A stretch of 64,000 nt of DNA from Prostheceraeus crozeri (lineage: Eukaryota > Platyhelminthes > Polycladida > Euryleptidae), in the NCBI GenBank assembly GCA_907163375.1, contig CAJQUW010008761.1, positions 1-64,000 on the forward strand, read 5' to 3'. Positions 9,375 to 20,399 of this stretch are shown here, one piece after another. Each line of letters starts with the position of its first letter. Within the stretch, counting starts at the first letter, position 1. The translations under genes and the position numbers were made by a program. The notes beneath the pieces are model-generated. The model made no database searches and was not told the DNA's origin. It was given only the letters and a program-made list of their open reading frames with translations.

Positions 9375-9665
9375 ATGTCCTCAAAACCACTATTTTATTT
9401 TCAAAATGACAGCCAAGTCATTATGGGAGGTCAGTTGGACATGACCATGCATCTGTCTTGCGGCTGCAAAGTGGCCCTATGGAAGACCTTGACTGTCTCT
9501 GCACTTCAAAGGCGGAATGGACTACCGGTGAAGTGTCCGGTACACGAATGTGACCATGACTTTAGTAAAAATCCGACATTCCATGAGTGGTGTGATGACT
9601 TCTTGAAGATCATGGAGTCGCCTGAGGGACGTGATTTGCACCCCTCATTTATTTTTCACGCTTAA
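9375..9665 (+). CDS. Small cysteine-rich protein, possible RING-like fold (96 aa)
   Basis: The ATG follows a TATA box (9310-9317) and the shared ATCCTCA motif. The protein has a Cys-Gly-Cys near residues 29-31, then CPVHECDHDF near 54-63, and a HEWC near 70-73. The LSCGC...CPVHEC arrangement resembles a degenerate RING or U-box, in which the LxCGH and CPxC elements lie about 25 residues apart, but the full Cys/His set of a canonical RING is not present. It could be a zinc-binding viral accessory protein. It is divergent from the 9150 gene and shares its promoter region. Confidence 0.6.
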   Translation: MSSKPLFYFQNDSQVIMGGQLDMTMHLSCGCKVALWKTLTVSALQRRNGLPVKCPVHECDHDFSKNPTFHEWCDDFLKIMESPEGRDLHPSFIFHA

Positions 9666-9930
9666 ATTAAACTTACATTGTAAATCTCTTGTCTTTTCAT
9701 TTTAAACATAGTTCTGGAATTGGTTTTCTTATTGGGGAGCAACTAAATCATAACTGCACAGTAAAGTTTCACATCTAAATAGTGCTACATTAAAAATAAT
9801 TGTCACAATAGTCGCAATTGAGCAAACCCATTCAAAATCAAACAACGGACGTCTATCGGTACGTACCCAAGTGCTCAGAACCAAACCACACAAGTTCGAT
9901 CATAGACGTTCCGAAACACAGTGTACCAAA

Positions 9931-10152
9931 CACATGTACCTATCCAGTAAAACAGATCTCATACAAGTTCCTATTGATAACACTGAATTATACATGTACC
10001 TATCCATGTGCCTATCGATAACTAAAGTATACATGTACCTATCCATGTACCTATCCATGTTCCTATTGACAACACTAAACTTTACATGTACCTATCCATG
10101 TACCTATTGATAACACTAAATTTTACATGTACCTATCCATGTACCTATCCCT
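9931..10152 (+). repeat. Tandem repeat built on CATGTACCTATC
   Basis: The 12-mer CATGTACCTATC and close variants occur about ten times. Longer units add TTGATAACACTAAATT between pairs. The overlapping open frames (Tyr-Met-Tyr-Leu-Ser) are by-products of the repeat. Confidence 0.8.
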
Positions 10153-13100
10153 GGCAAGTAGGGCACAGTTTTCACTACTAGCGTTCTTGTGTGTTTCATC
10201 GATTCCGTGGTATGGTTCATCAGAATCACACATGGAAATATCTGGATTTGTAATGAATTAAAAATAATAAACTTGCCACGAGGTTTTATGAGCTTGCTGT
10301 TTAACTGCGGTACATAGATGCTCTTGCCATCGATCTATTTGCATTAGCATCATTCCTAATATTTCTTCAAGTTTTGGCAGTATTTTGTCAAATTAATATT
10401 CTCTCGTGTACAGTCGGAAACAACTAGATACAAGCTGGTGATGCGGTTGCGATGTGAGATTGAAACGTTGAAAAGAGTTTCAAGCAGCAAATTTAAAAAG
10501 TGAACACTTGTGTCGTACTTATCCTGAATCTATGAGTAGAATGATTTCAGCGGAGATACAAACTGACGCAAGGCGTTAACAAAATAAAATCTTTTTCAAA
10601 GGAAATACAGTAATTAGAGCATGTTTTAGTTAGATGATCGCACAATATGTATTGCAATTCGCAATGAACAAAAGCCATTCTCATATGATCTCTCAAAACC
10701 CTCATTTCATATCATTGTTGTCAGATGTTTAGCACATGCAACTACATATAGACTTGATATTATTCTATTTTCATCATGACAATCACAACGCGATGACAAT
10801 TGAATTTTTGGTTTGACAACTTGCATGTATTTTGCATTTTGAAACTAATGCTACTTATTAAACAAAGGGTAAATTTCTTAAAAATAAGGAATAGCTGTTA
10901 AGCAGGAATCACAGACGAGGACCAGTTAAACTTATCCCTTTCAACGAATGACTTATTCAACCATAGTGTGCATCGATTTTCAAACAATAGGACTTAATTG
11001 CCGCTGCCTCTCTGGGAAACACTAATCATATTGTCTGACACTGATACCTCCGCCTGTAAAAATATGAAATTTAGCTATGAATGAAAGTGCAGTACTTGTA
11101 GCGGACTGTCATTGACTTGTCATCATCCTGGCTCACATCGTCTTCTGTCACCAACTTGACGAGCTTAGTGAGTACCTTAAGCACACGCGATCTGGATGAA
11201 GTATACACAGAGTTGATCATAGAAATTGGGCCACTTACATTATGTCGGAATTGAATCGATTCTCATGCCTTCCAATCGTGTCGCACAACAACGTGGCATG
11301 CATCATTCGAGAACTTGCATTCTCAAGTAATCATATTTTATCCGCTATTGTGCTTGCTGGATATACGTCAAAATATGTCTATGGCTCAATTTACAAATCG
11401 CAATTTTTCAGCAAGAAGAAATGTGAGCATGATGACGAATCAAGCACGAGGAAAACGATCTGAGCTTTATTTTGATATAATCGAAATCGGTGGACCAGGA
11501 TAGAACTAGTGATGTCCTAATGCTATCACAAAATTGTGACTCTAGTGACTGAAAACACCATATTTTCACTTCTTCATCAAAAATGTTGATGTTTGGTATA
11601 TTCAGAACCCTCGCGATGTAAGTATTGAGAATAGGTTTTATTGAAATATGCGTTCAATTCCTCTATTTTAGCCTTCTTTCAGCATTTTTCTTATTCCCAA
11701 AAACTTTTCTGGGATTGGGAAATTTGATAAAAGCTTTAGCGAGTGTGTCTTAGGTGCAGAAATGGGGGACAGGTGATTGATAAGAGCACTGTAAGTGACA
11801 TATTTTTGACGTCATCGAATAGCAGAATAAACAGTCAGTTATTGCACGTGACATATACTAATTCTTTCATTATTGAATTGTTCACATTAACTTTGAAAGA
11901 GTCATTGTGATTAAATTTATACTGTCGATTATTCTATAATTTCGCCAATGTTCACAGAAAAAGGTTCATACTAAAAAGAGTCAAATATAGACTTAATTCA
12001 AATACGTCGATTAACATGATCGATTGACCAGACGAGACGGTGGACAAGACTTTCTTCTATGTGAGGTTTCCAGTTAGTGAGCTTTCCGATAAGTGGTTTG
12101 GCTGACATCGCATATAAGCAAGTACATGTAAGTCTTGGCAGTTGGAAGTTGATACTGAAAATTATTTCTAAATGTTTCTTCAACCAACATGTCAACGGTG
12201 ATAATTTTCTTTCCTTTTGGCTCGGTGACCTTGGTCTTTCCGAACCACTTGATCAACCATAGTACTTTTTTACATAAAGGGGAAAACCATATACCGTATG
12301 TCATTCAATTAATATTGTAATAATTTGAATATAATATAATTCATCATAGCAAAGTGCGTCAAGGAAACAAAATTTAAAAAAAACAAGCTAGCGACTAGTT
12401 TATTTTCTAAAAGGTGCAAAATATGATTTAAAAGAACAATATATCCTAAAATGTCCAAAAATTTTAAAAATACTTGCTAGAAAGACAAACAACGTTATTC
12501 CTCTCCTCATGTGGAATGAATTGTCGAGTAAGTCCTTCTGTTCAAATTATGTTAATCATTTATATATTGAAAAGATTCTATTTAACAGTCTGCCCATTCA
12601 GATGATAAGAGGACAGGTCTGTTTCCAATCAAAATATTAGATCTAGCTAACACAGCGGGATTACACTATTTAAAATCTACCAGGTGTGTAAGAGAATTAC
12701 TATTAGTTCCTTAAGCTAAAACGCGAAATAAAATTCTACAAAATATGCATACAAATTATTTGACTATTTTTAATGAGGTCATCAACAAGAATTTGGTCAG
12801 GACGATCGCGTTTCAACCGCTAAATCCTGGACGCTCAAACCCGATCTAGCACGGTCCTGTACATTTAAGATGCACAGCCTCAAAAGTTAAATTTATAGTA
12901 GAGAAAAATTATCATCTATCAAAAAATAATAGAGTCGCTATTAACTGAAATGTACCTCAGGTATTTGGAAGAAGGACAGAGTCCAGCCGGTAGAGGTCAA
13001 TAATTATATATATTATTGTACAAATTATTATTTATACAAATATTGTATTTAATATAATTAATAAAAGAACCACACTTCTGTGATGCAGTTCCGTCGATGT

Positions 13101-13329
13101 GTATATCTATCGATTGACATTATCATAAATAAATTTATGGTGAGTCTTTTTTCTAGAAAACATTTTTCAGTATGAAGCCCACTATAAATTTTGGGTAAAA
13201 AAAAAACAAAATAACCACTTTTTATACTTAATCAATTTATGGTGAAATTATGCAATACCAAGGCCTTTCTGTAAGAACATCCTACCGTCATCAGGGAAAT
13301 AATCTAGCAACTGAGAAATACATGCACAT
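10153..13329. other. AT-rich stretch with no supported gene
   Basis: Only short random frames are present. It may be an upstream intron of URB1, but no exon here fits both splice sites and the phase needed for the exon at 14056. A 66-nt segment at about 11102-11168 has an acceptor and donor but ends in the wrong phase. The part 12960-13075 is almost pure A/T. Confidence 0.5.
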
Positions 13330-13855
13330 AAATATCTACTTAAGATATTCAAAATTATCAAACTATTCTATGGAGATCTAAATTTATGACAAGCAGAAAC
13401 TTTTATAATAACTCAAAACACATTGATATACACTAGCAAAGGTAAAAAAACTAGAAAACAGAAAGAAAAAATGAAGAACCCCAATGGGAAAGTTGCCTAC
13501 GCAAAAGTAGAGACCTCTTCTTTATGAAGAGTGCCTACGCAATGCGCACAAATGAAGTCCTATAAAGGATCATGCTGCAGCAGACGCAGCATCATGAACA
13601 ATGTCACTATCCTTTATAGGACTTCATTTGTGCGCATTGCGTAGGCACTCTTCATAAAGAAGAGGTCTCTACTTTTGCGTAGACAACTTTCCCAGTGATG
13701 CTATTCATTTTTTGTTTGTTTTCTAATCCCCTTTTTTACATTTTTTCCTGTGTGTGTATCAATGTGTTTTGACGTATTATCACTTTTTCTGCTTGTTATA
13801 GATTTTCCAAAGAACAGTTTGATAATTTTGAATATCTTTTTTCTAGGGCGAATAA
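13330..13855. mobile_element. Foldback element with nearly perfect inner arms
   Basis: The inner arms, 13486 to about 13570 and about 13609 to 13693, are about 84 bp each with one visible mismatch. They flank a short spacer that itself forms a hairpin (ATGCTGC...GCAGCAT). The similarity continues outward at lower identity to about 13335 and 13850, including shared TATCAAACT, ACAAGCAG and AAAACACATTGATA blocks. No transposase is encoded. It lies upstream of the URB1 exon at 14056, probably in an intron. Confidence 0.8.
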
Positions 13856-14055
13856 AAAAATATTTTCTTTCGTATAAAAAGTCATGGATTTTCCGAACGG
13901 GCCAGTCATGTATCTATCTATAGCAGTGATCTGGAGTGGAACTGAAGCGGGAGGTAAATCGGAGCGAAGGGGAGTTGGTAAAATTCTACCGCTCCTGATC
14001 CTGGGCTGTAGTAAAGTTGCTTTATTCAAGATATTTCTTTTCATCTCCTCCACAG

Positions 14056-14501
14056 ATTGTGCGACCAGCCAACTCACTCTTCGGACACTTTTCGTCAAAA
14101 ATTGTATCAGTCTGTCAGTGGCAGCCTTAGCTTCCCGCTCTCCACATATCCGCAAATTGGCGCGCTATATTCTCGGTCAGTTCGTCATCCTCGCGACGGA
14201 AGGTTTCAGAGAGCGTGACTTGCTTCTCTGCATTCTTGAACATCTGAGAAACAGTTTTCCGCGGCCGCAGACTCGTCTCTCTAGTGTTCACACGACCTTC
14301 TATGTCCGCACTATCTCCCTGCTTTCCAAACCTGGTGAGTGAACAAGTAGAGAGGAACTGTCACAGGTGCATTTCTGATTGTTTTTCATTGCAGAGCATC
14401 GAATGTTCTCTGTCCTGTGGCAGTTTCTTCTCGCGAAGCCTAATATCAACCTATTCATCGTTCCGGAGTTCGTTCGACTGCTGTACTCCTCACACATAGA
14501 C
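14056..14501 (+). CDS. URB1: URB1/Npa1 nucleolar protein, two exons
   Basis: URB1 (Npa1) is a large helical-repeat nucleolar protein of early 60S pre-ribosomes. Exons 14056-14334 (acceptor CTCCTCCACAG, donor G|GTGAGT) and 14395-14501 (acceptor TTTCATTGCAG, donor GAC|GTGAGT) join in phase through a split Glu codon. The encoded segment has LSVAALASRSPHIRKLARY, then FRERDLLLCILEHLRNSF, LLSKPEH, the QFLLAKPNI region and VPEFVRLLYSS. I recognise this from memory as the C-terminal part of animal URB1, where LTVAAL, FREQ, LKPEEH, RFLLS and VPGFYQFFYSS occur in this order. The gene continues at 23643 and 33194-33995; upstream exons were not found. The minus-strand frame over 13796-14155 is a shadow. 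Confidence 0.8.
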
Positions 14502-16149
14502 GTGAGTATTAAAATGATGATGAAATCTTCATTCACTCAATGCAGGATTTCCTATTTTCCACTTGACAAGTTTTCATTGGATTTCGCAATTCATTCGAAA
14601 ATGTAGCAAAATAAATTAAGGATGGATGTATCCGGGAATCATTCGAATATTATCATACTAGATTCAATGAATCAGAATTAGGGCTGTGCGCAGTGCACCG
14701 GTTCTTTTTGCGAGAACCAGCTTGCAGTCCGGTGCACCGAAACGTTAGAATTTCGATCAAATTGACATTTTACTGTACAGTTTACTTAAAATTAATTGAT
14801 TCTATCTGCTAATCTTAGTCGCAGCAGGTATAGAATGAAGTTCAAGCATACAACATGGTCAATCCAACTAGGTGAACATTATTCAGTTCTATTTATCGAT
14901 GCCATTCATTTTAGACTTCAAATTTCTAAATCATGAATTTGAGGCACTTTGAAAATGAAGATCATTTCATTAAATTACTGATGCATTTCCTGATGAGGAG
15001 AAAAATGTGAAAAAGTGATGAAAATAATTGATGATTCAAGTCCATGAGAAATCAGTTTAGGGCCACAAAATCTCTAAAAATTTTTGCGACCTAAAAATAT
15101 CGGAATTTCATAGTGAATATTAGTTCATCTCATAGTTTCATAGGAATCTCATAGTCCAAAATCTCAAGACATATCGCTTTCTGTTCGAAATATTTTTCTC
15201 ATTGTGCCATCAAAGAGAAACTGTCTGAAACCGAGTAATTTCTAGATGTTGACCCTACTGTATAATAACTTTAAGATTGCGGCGACATTGCTTCGATTCA
15301 TTCTAATTTCCTGTTTTCAGATGCTGCCTTTTTCATGATTTTGAAAAATGTATCAATTATGAGCTCTTCCTTTGCTTTATACTGCACGTGCATATGTTTC
15401 TTAAATGAAACAATTTAAGCGCGGACTTCTCGTTCGCCACGGACTTGGCGATTATTTTCTGGTAGCGGCTAAGTATGATGAGAGTTACTTGCAAGTAGAA
15501 AGATGTCTTTATTCTGTAAATGAAAATCACAAGTCACAGAAGAAACATTCGTCGTACAAAAAGTTACAAGATGAAAAATAATATGATCGTTTTGAAAAAG
15601 GAATCCCAAATTGATGCGAGATAATTGCTCCTCCAAATCTTTACATCACTAAAATTGAATGAGATGTTGATTACCCAATATGAACAACTGAATCATCATC
15701 GATTATAATTTCAATTTTTCAAAGCAAACACATGCTGCAATTCTAAAAGCCTGTCAGTTAGTCAATCATGTCTCTTTCCACGGAATGCATTAACCACCCG
15801 TAATCAGTGTCGGAGGTTAAATGAATTAAGCTGTTCAGGTAATGCTCAGGTTATGAAATTGCCATTTTAATGAATGAGAGATCAGATCGAGGTTCAACCT
15901 TCTATTTAGAACACCTTTCTGCTCAGCTGAGGTTTGAGATTTTATTAGCTAGATGTTGTAATTCTATTGGAAACACACAGTGTGTCCTTGAGAAAAAGTG
16001 TTGAAATCAAATGTAAAATGCTAAAACTCCGTAAACTTGATGAAACGTCACTAAACCAGGTTTTCCTCGATCATCCCAAAATTAGAACGGCTTCAATTTG
16101 CCTTCATCCCCAGGCCGGGACAAGGGTCTGTCGCATCACTTACCTTCAT
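14502..16149. other. URB1 intron, no gene seen
   Basis: This is the 5' part of a 9.1-kb intron. It holds no frame that looks coding. A short imperfect inverted repeat around GTGCACCGG (about 14690-14745) is the only structure noted. Confidence 0.4.
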
Positions 16150-17255
16150 AATGAGCAGGATATTGGCCTTTCTCGATGAGCTGTGCGCCTGCTGTCTATC
16201 GACTACACAAGGAAGATCGACAAGTTGCCTCACGATACGATGCTGTCATCGCTTGCTTCCTTGAACCAAAGAAACTCATTGGTTGGATCGCCTCATGCCT
16301 GTCATCCAGACAGCAAGTGGTGAAAGTGGGTGTCTCATGCTCGCAGCCTTACTGGCGACAAGTTGTGTTCCCCAAGGTGGAGTTCTCTCTCCGATCTTAT
16401 TCGCTTAAACAGTCGACATCTTAAGACCTCTTCATTGTTCTTTATCAGAACAGTCTTCTGATAAAATTCGCCTGTTGATAAAATTGTTGATAATTTGTGC
16501 CTGCTGCATTCTGTTTGGGGGGAGGATGACGCAATCTTTTAAAAGAGCAGAATCACATTGTCGTCTGCTCTTCCGCAAATGGATTAGCTTTTAATGGCAC
16601 CAAGACCAAACTACTTTCAACCAACTTTCAAACTGAGCACTCACTCTCATTTTCTTCCTTGAAAGATCCACTATCCAACTCCTATATTCAGCTTGCCATT
16701 TCAATAAAGCTTCTTGGACTCACCATCGGCAGCGACATGACATGGTGTGGGCACACTCATGAAGTCCTGGCAAAAATCCTTAAAGGAGTGCACATGTTGT
16801 GTGTTCTTAGCACTCAAGAACGTGATGTGGAATGTTTATTGCACATTGATACGGTCGGTCGCAAGCTACGGGTACCCTTTGTGGTGTAATAAAGAGAGAT
16901 GCCGATTCATCCAACTCTCAAAATTGAGGGCCGATTGTGCCGAATGCTTGATCTGCCGTGCAAAACGAAATTTCCAGATTTTTGTGACCTAGGAAAGCCC
17001 CTTGTTAGGAGAGCCCAGCGCCCTAGCCATCCATCGAACATCATCTTCAACGTTGAATCCAGTAGGTACTCTAGTCGACTTGGGAACAGTCGCCGTAAAG
17101 TGATGTCGAAGACCAGCCGTTACGGCAGCTCATTTATCAAATACGCTTGACTTTTTTTTCTTGCTTTTCGATCAGACGTGTATATATTTCCTATTGTGAT
17201 GTAATGCCATTTCCGAATATGTCTGATATGCAATAAAGCTATCATTATTTCTATT
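16150..17255 (+). pseudogene. Relic of a non-LTR retrotransposon reverse transcriptase
   Basis: Frame-shifted pieces match the usual order of a CR1/L2/Rex-like RT: a WIASCLSSRQQVV segment (about 16291-16329) where the family has W-x-x-SYL-x-x-R-x-Q, then IKLLGLTIGSDMTW (about 16704-16744), then SVASYGYPLWC (about 16857-16888). The 3' end has AATAAA near 17232 followed by TATCATTATTTCTATTAT, the kind of short-repeat tail these elements carry. Several frames are needed, so it is dead. It lies in sense inside the URB1 intron. Confidence 0.7.
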
Positions 17256-18159
17256 ATGATTAACTTCGGTTTCGAAAGTTGTGTCGTTCAAATAAGTTCC
17301 CTCTTCGCTTACATGTTGGTTACCTGTAACGGTCCACTTGCAGATCATGACACCTCAATTAATCAGTTTTCATTCGTTCACGATGCATCTTCGAATGAAG
17401 AGCCGTTTGCAGCGGCCAGCGGCACATACCACATGCACTTTGTAACAAAATTCTTGAACCAAAGCTTCCAGCCTCATGCAGCCACACTTGTAAGTGGGCT
17501 GGGCTTGTGCATGATATCCTCGAACAGAAGCGAATCTGAAAATGTTGCAACCAATTAATGATTGTTCGAATTCGATCGTGATGCAACATGCGCAATGCTG
17601 AGACACGAATCGCATGAATCAAAAGAGCAGGTGCTGTCGTGAGCTAGAATAGTACTATAAAAAAGCAACAATCCTTCAAACATAAATCTTGGTATTTGAT
17701 TACTTTTCTCGTGTTACACGTAGAATACACAAAAATAAAACAAAGAAATTACAATGATACAATCATCGATAACTTAATCTAGAAATTCATGTTGATAGTA
17801 TTGACTGGATGCATTGTCAGTGATGCATCTATTTTCAAAATTTGTGCCAAAAATCAACTTCAATTTGAAGATTTTTCATAGACTTTACCAATTTATATTG
17901 GACGTATTAAGGAAAAATGAAGGAATGGATGTACAGTGCATCTTATCTATCGCAGCAGTGAGTGGGAGAAGTCATTGCCTGAAAATTCCCGAAAAATCAA
18001 GGGCCATTTGAAAATCTGAGAATGCCGAAGGAGCATTGTGCGATGTCTGGTATAGTTGCAGCCACCTTTGCATTTAGACCAAAATGGCTGGCTTTACGGA
18101 AATCACTGAGTCGAGATTATGGCGTACCCATTAATAGACACATGTTCTTGTTTGCAGTA

Positions 18160-19765
18160 TACGGTCTTGCAAAAGTTCCCGTACACCGAACAAATGTCAA
18201 TATTGCAACTGTTCTAGGGTACTAAGCAAGTTCATGTTTGTTTTGCATGAAACTTCACGGAATGACAAATACATCTGTTAATATGTATCACATGCAAAAC
18301 GGCCGAGCCCGCAATGACAACAGCTCAAAATGAACAAGACGTGATTTAAGAAGTGCGAGATATCATGACATTGACGAGTTAGTGAAAGAAAGCTGCTACT
18401 GGCGAGAAAAAATGCTCAAGTCATATTAAGCAATTTCTTATCAAACAATAATATATACATTCAAATGTACAGTAAAACAGAAGCACAATTCACAATTTGA
18501 AGTCAATACTTTGTTGCCCCTCCACCTGCCGAGATGACGTTGTCGCATCTTGATCGCATAGAGCGAATGAGTTTTTGAACTCGGAATTGTGGGATGCCAT
18601 CCCATTCCTCCATTATGGCAGGTATCAGATCCGCTTGCGTCTGTATTCCGCGGCGGACAATCGCTCTGCCAAGTTGATCCCACATCTGCTCGATCGGGTT
18701 CAAGTCGGGACTCCTGCTTGGCCACTGCATGTGGGTGTCTTCCATGTGCTCTTCATGGAAAGTGTTGACAAGAGCGCATCGATGTGGAGGGGCGTTGTCG
18801 TCCTGCAGCAAAAGTCCTGGCCCGATGCTTTCAAGACCGAAGGGAATTGCGACTCTGTAAAATCTGGTCCCGGTACTGTTTACCATTCAGGGTTCCATCA
18901 ACAACTGCCAGCGCAGATTTGTGGTTCCAGCTGATACCACCCCACACCATCATCGAACCACCAGCTCCTCCTCGTCTTTCGGTCCATTGAACAGCAGATT
19001 GTTCAGACAGTCTTCTTCCTGGTAAACGCCGCACTCGGACCCTACCGTCTGTCCAGTGGACACAAAAACGGCTTTCGTCAGTGAAAACAACATGTCTCCA
19101 TTGCTGGGATGCTGTCCAGGACCGATGTTGACGACACCAAAGTAACCGAGCAGCTTTGTGACTTTCTTGAAGTCGAGGGAACTTCAATGGACGATAGCTG
19201 TTGAGTCCCACATTTCGAAGGCGTCGGCAAATGGTCGATGGGGAGGCATTCACACTGTGCTCACGGAGTTTGCTTTGCAGTTGAGGCAACGTGACAAAAG
19301 GATTGCTCCTGACGGCCACAGTTTCACGCTCCGTGTCGTCCGAGTCCATTGCACGGGGACGGCCCGACCGTGGTCTGTCTTGAACTCCATCTGTCTCAAG
19401 AAATCGCACAACTTGATCTCTGACAGTAGATCTCGCAATGCCAAAGTGTCTGGCTATTTTTCCGTACGACCATTTCGCGTCTTCTCTTAACGCAACAATG
19501 CGCCAGCGCTTTCCCTCGCTAACTCGTGTCGCTGTCATGATACCGATAACAACATTATTGACAATCTCGCACTTCTTAAATCACGTCTTGTTCATTTTGA
19601 GCTGTTGTCATTGCGGGCTCGGCCGTTTTGCATGTGATACATATTAACAGATGTATTTGTCATTCCGTGAAGTTTCATGCAAAACAAACATGAACTTGCT
19701 TAGTACCCTAGAACAGTTGCAATATTGACATTTGTTCGGTGTACGGGAACTTTTGCAAGACCGTA
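18160..19765 (-). mobile_element. Tc1/mariner transposon with 202-bp terminal inverted repeats
   Basis: TIRs at 18160-18361 and 19564-19765 start TACGGTCTTGCAAAAG and look almost identical by eye. The element is flanked by TA (18158-18159 and 19766-19767), the Tc1/mariner target duplication. Long TIRs of this size are typical of the inverted-repeat/direct-repeat arrangement. It lies inside the URB1 intron, with transposase antisense to the host gene. Confidence 0.92.
18503..19538 (-). pseudogene. Tc1-family transposase, frameshifted, DD35E by count
   Basis: The first frame (19538-18831) holds two helix-turn-helix domains, the GRPR-like linker SGRPRA and the first catalytic Asp in VVFTDESRF. 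The second frame (to 18503) holds the second Asp in LLQDDNAPPH and the Glu in DLNPIEQMW. Between the Asp of DNAPPH and that Glu I count 35 residues; classical Tc1 has 34. A single-nucleotide change near 18855-18862 (minus GGACCAGATTTTACAGAGTC region) separates the two frames, so this copy cannot make an intact enzyme. Confidence 0.88.
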
Positions 19766-20038
19766 TATTGTGTCTACTGAATCCGTGTAAACACGGCTTA
19801 ACTTGCTTACTTTCGGGTTTACAGCAAACCTTACCATTGCATGTGTCCCACTGCCATCCTTCAGTGTTGAGTGATTGGCAAGAGTGTACCAATGCATTTG
19901 AAAATCTTGAGCTTGCTGCTTGACCCGAGGCCTTCCGGACGCATAGTAAACACTGCCTCAATGTCACCGCGCTGCTAGTTTCTGAAAAAGAAGCACATGC
20001 GAAAGGTGAATCAGCGGATCATAGTGATCAAAAATCCA

Positions 20039-20140
20039 TGTTATCAAATGTTAAGATTGCAAAGATATCCAACAACCTCTAAGTAGCGGCCGCTACTTAG
20101 AAGCTGTTAGATATCTTTGCTCTCATAGAATTCGATAACA
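20039..20140. repeat. Imperfect inverted repeat around a 24-bp perfect palindrome
   Basis: A perfect palindrome at 20078-20101 is centred on GCGGCCGC. Outward, GCAAAGATATC pairs with GATATCTTTGC and TGTTATC (20039-20045) pairs with GATAACA (20134-20140). It abuts the Harbinger element and may be a small foldback MITE. Confidence 0.75.
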
Positions 20141-20399
20141 TTTGTCCGCGCGGATGCTTCAGTCCAATTAGGACGGGAGCTACTGACACTTTCTTCAAAA
20201 TTCTCGCACAAAGGGATTAATAGCATGGATTTGTAGATCTTGAAACGCTGAACACAAAAATGAAATTCTTGAGTGTCACAGCCAGTCGCTTTCGGTTATA
20301 GGTAAGGTTAAAGGACTCCCATTGGAATCCAATGGTAAAATTCAAGAAATATCTCTGGATTGTGAAACACTCGGCAATTTTCGTACATCTTTTTCTTTT

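Noticed and set aside
9931-10152. CRISPR-like array
   Set aside because: Units overlap and have no unique spacers. This is a simple tandem repeat in an animal genome.
11102-11168. Candidate URB1 exon with TTGTAG acceptor and GTGAGTACC donor
   Set aside because: The only open frame ends in phase 0, but the exon at 14056 needs phase 1, and the sequence does not look like URB1.
13796-14155. 119-codon minus-strand frame
   Set aside because: Antisense to the URB1 exon and the foldback arm, with no splice or domain support.
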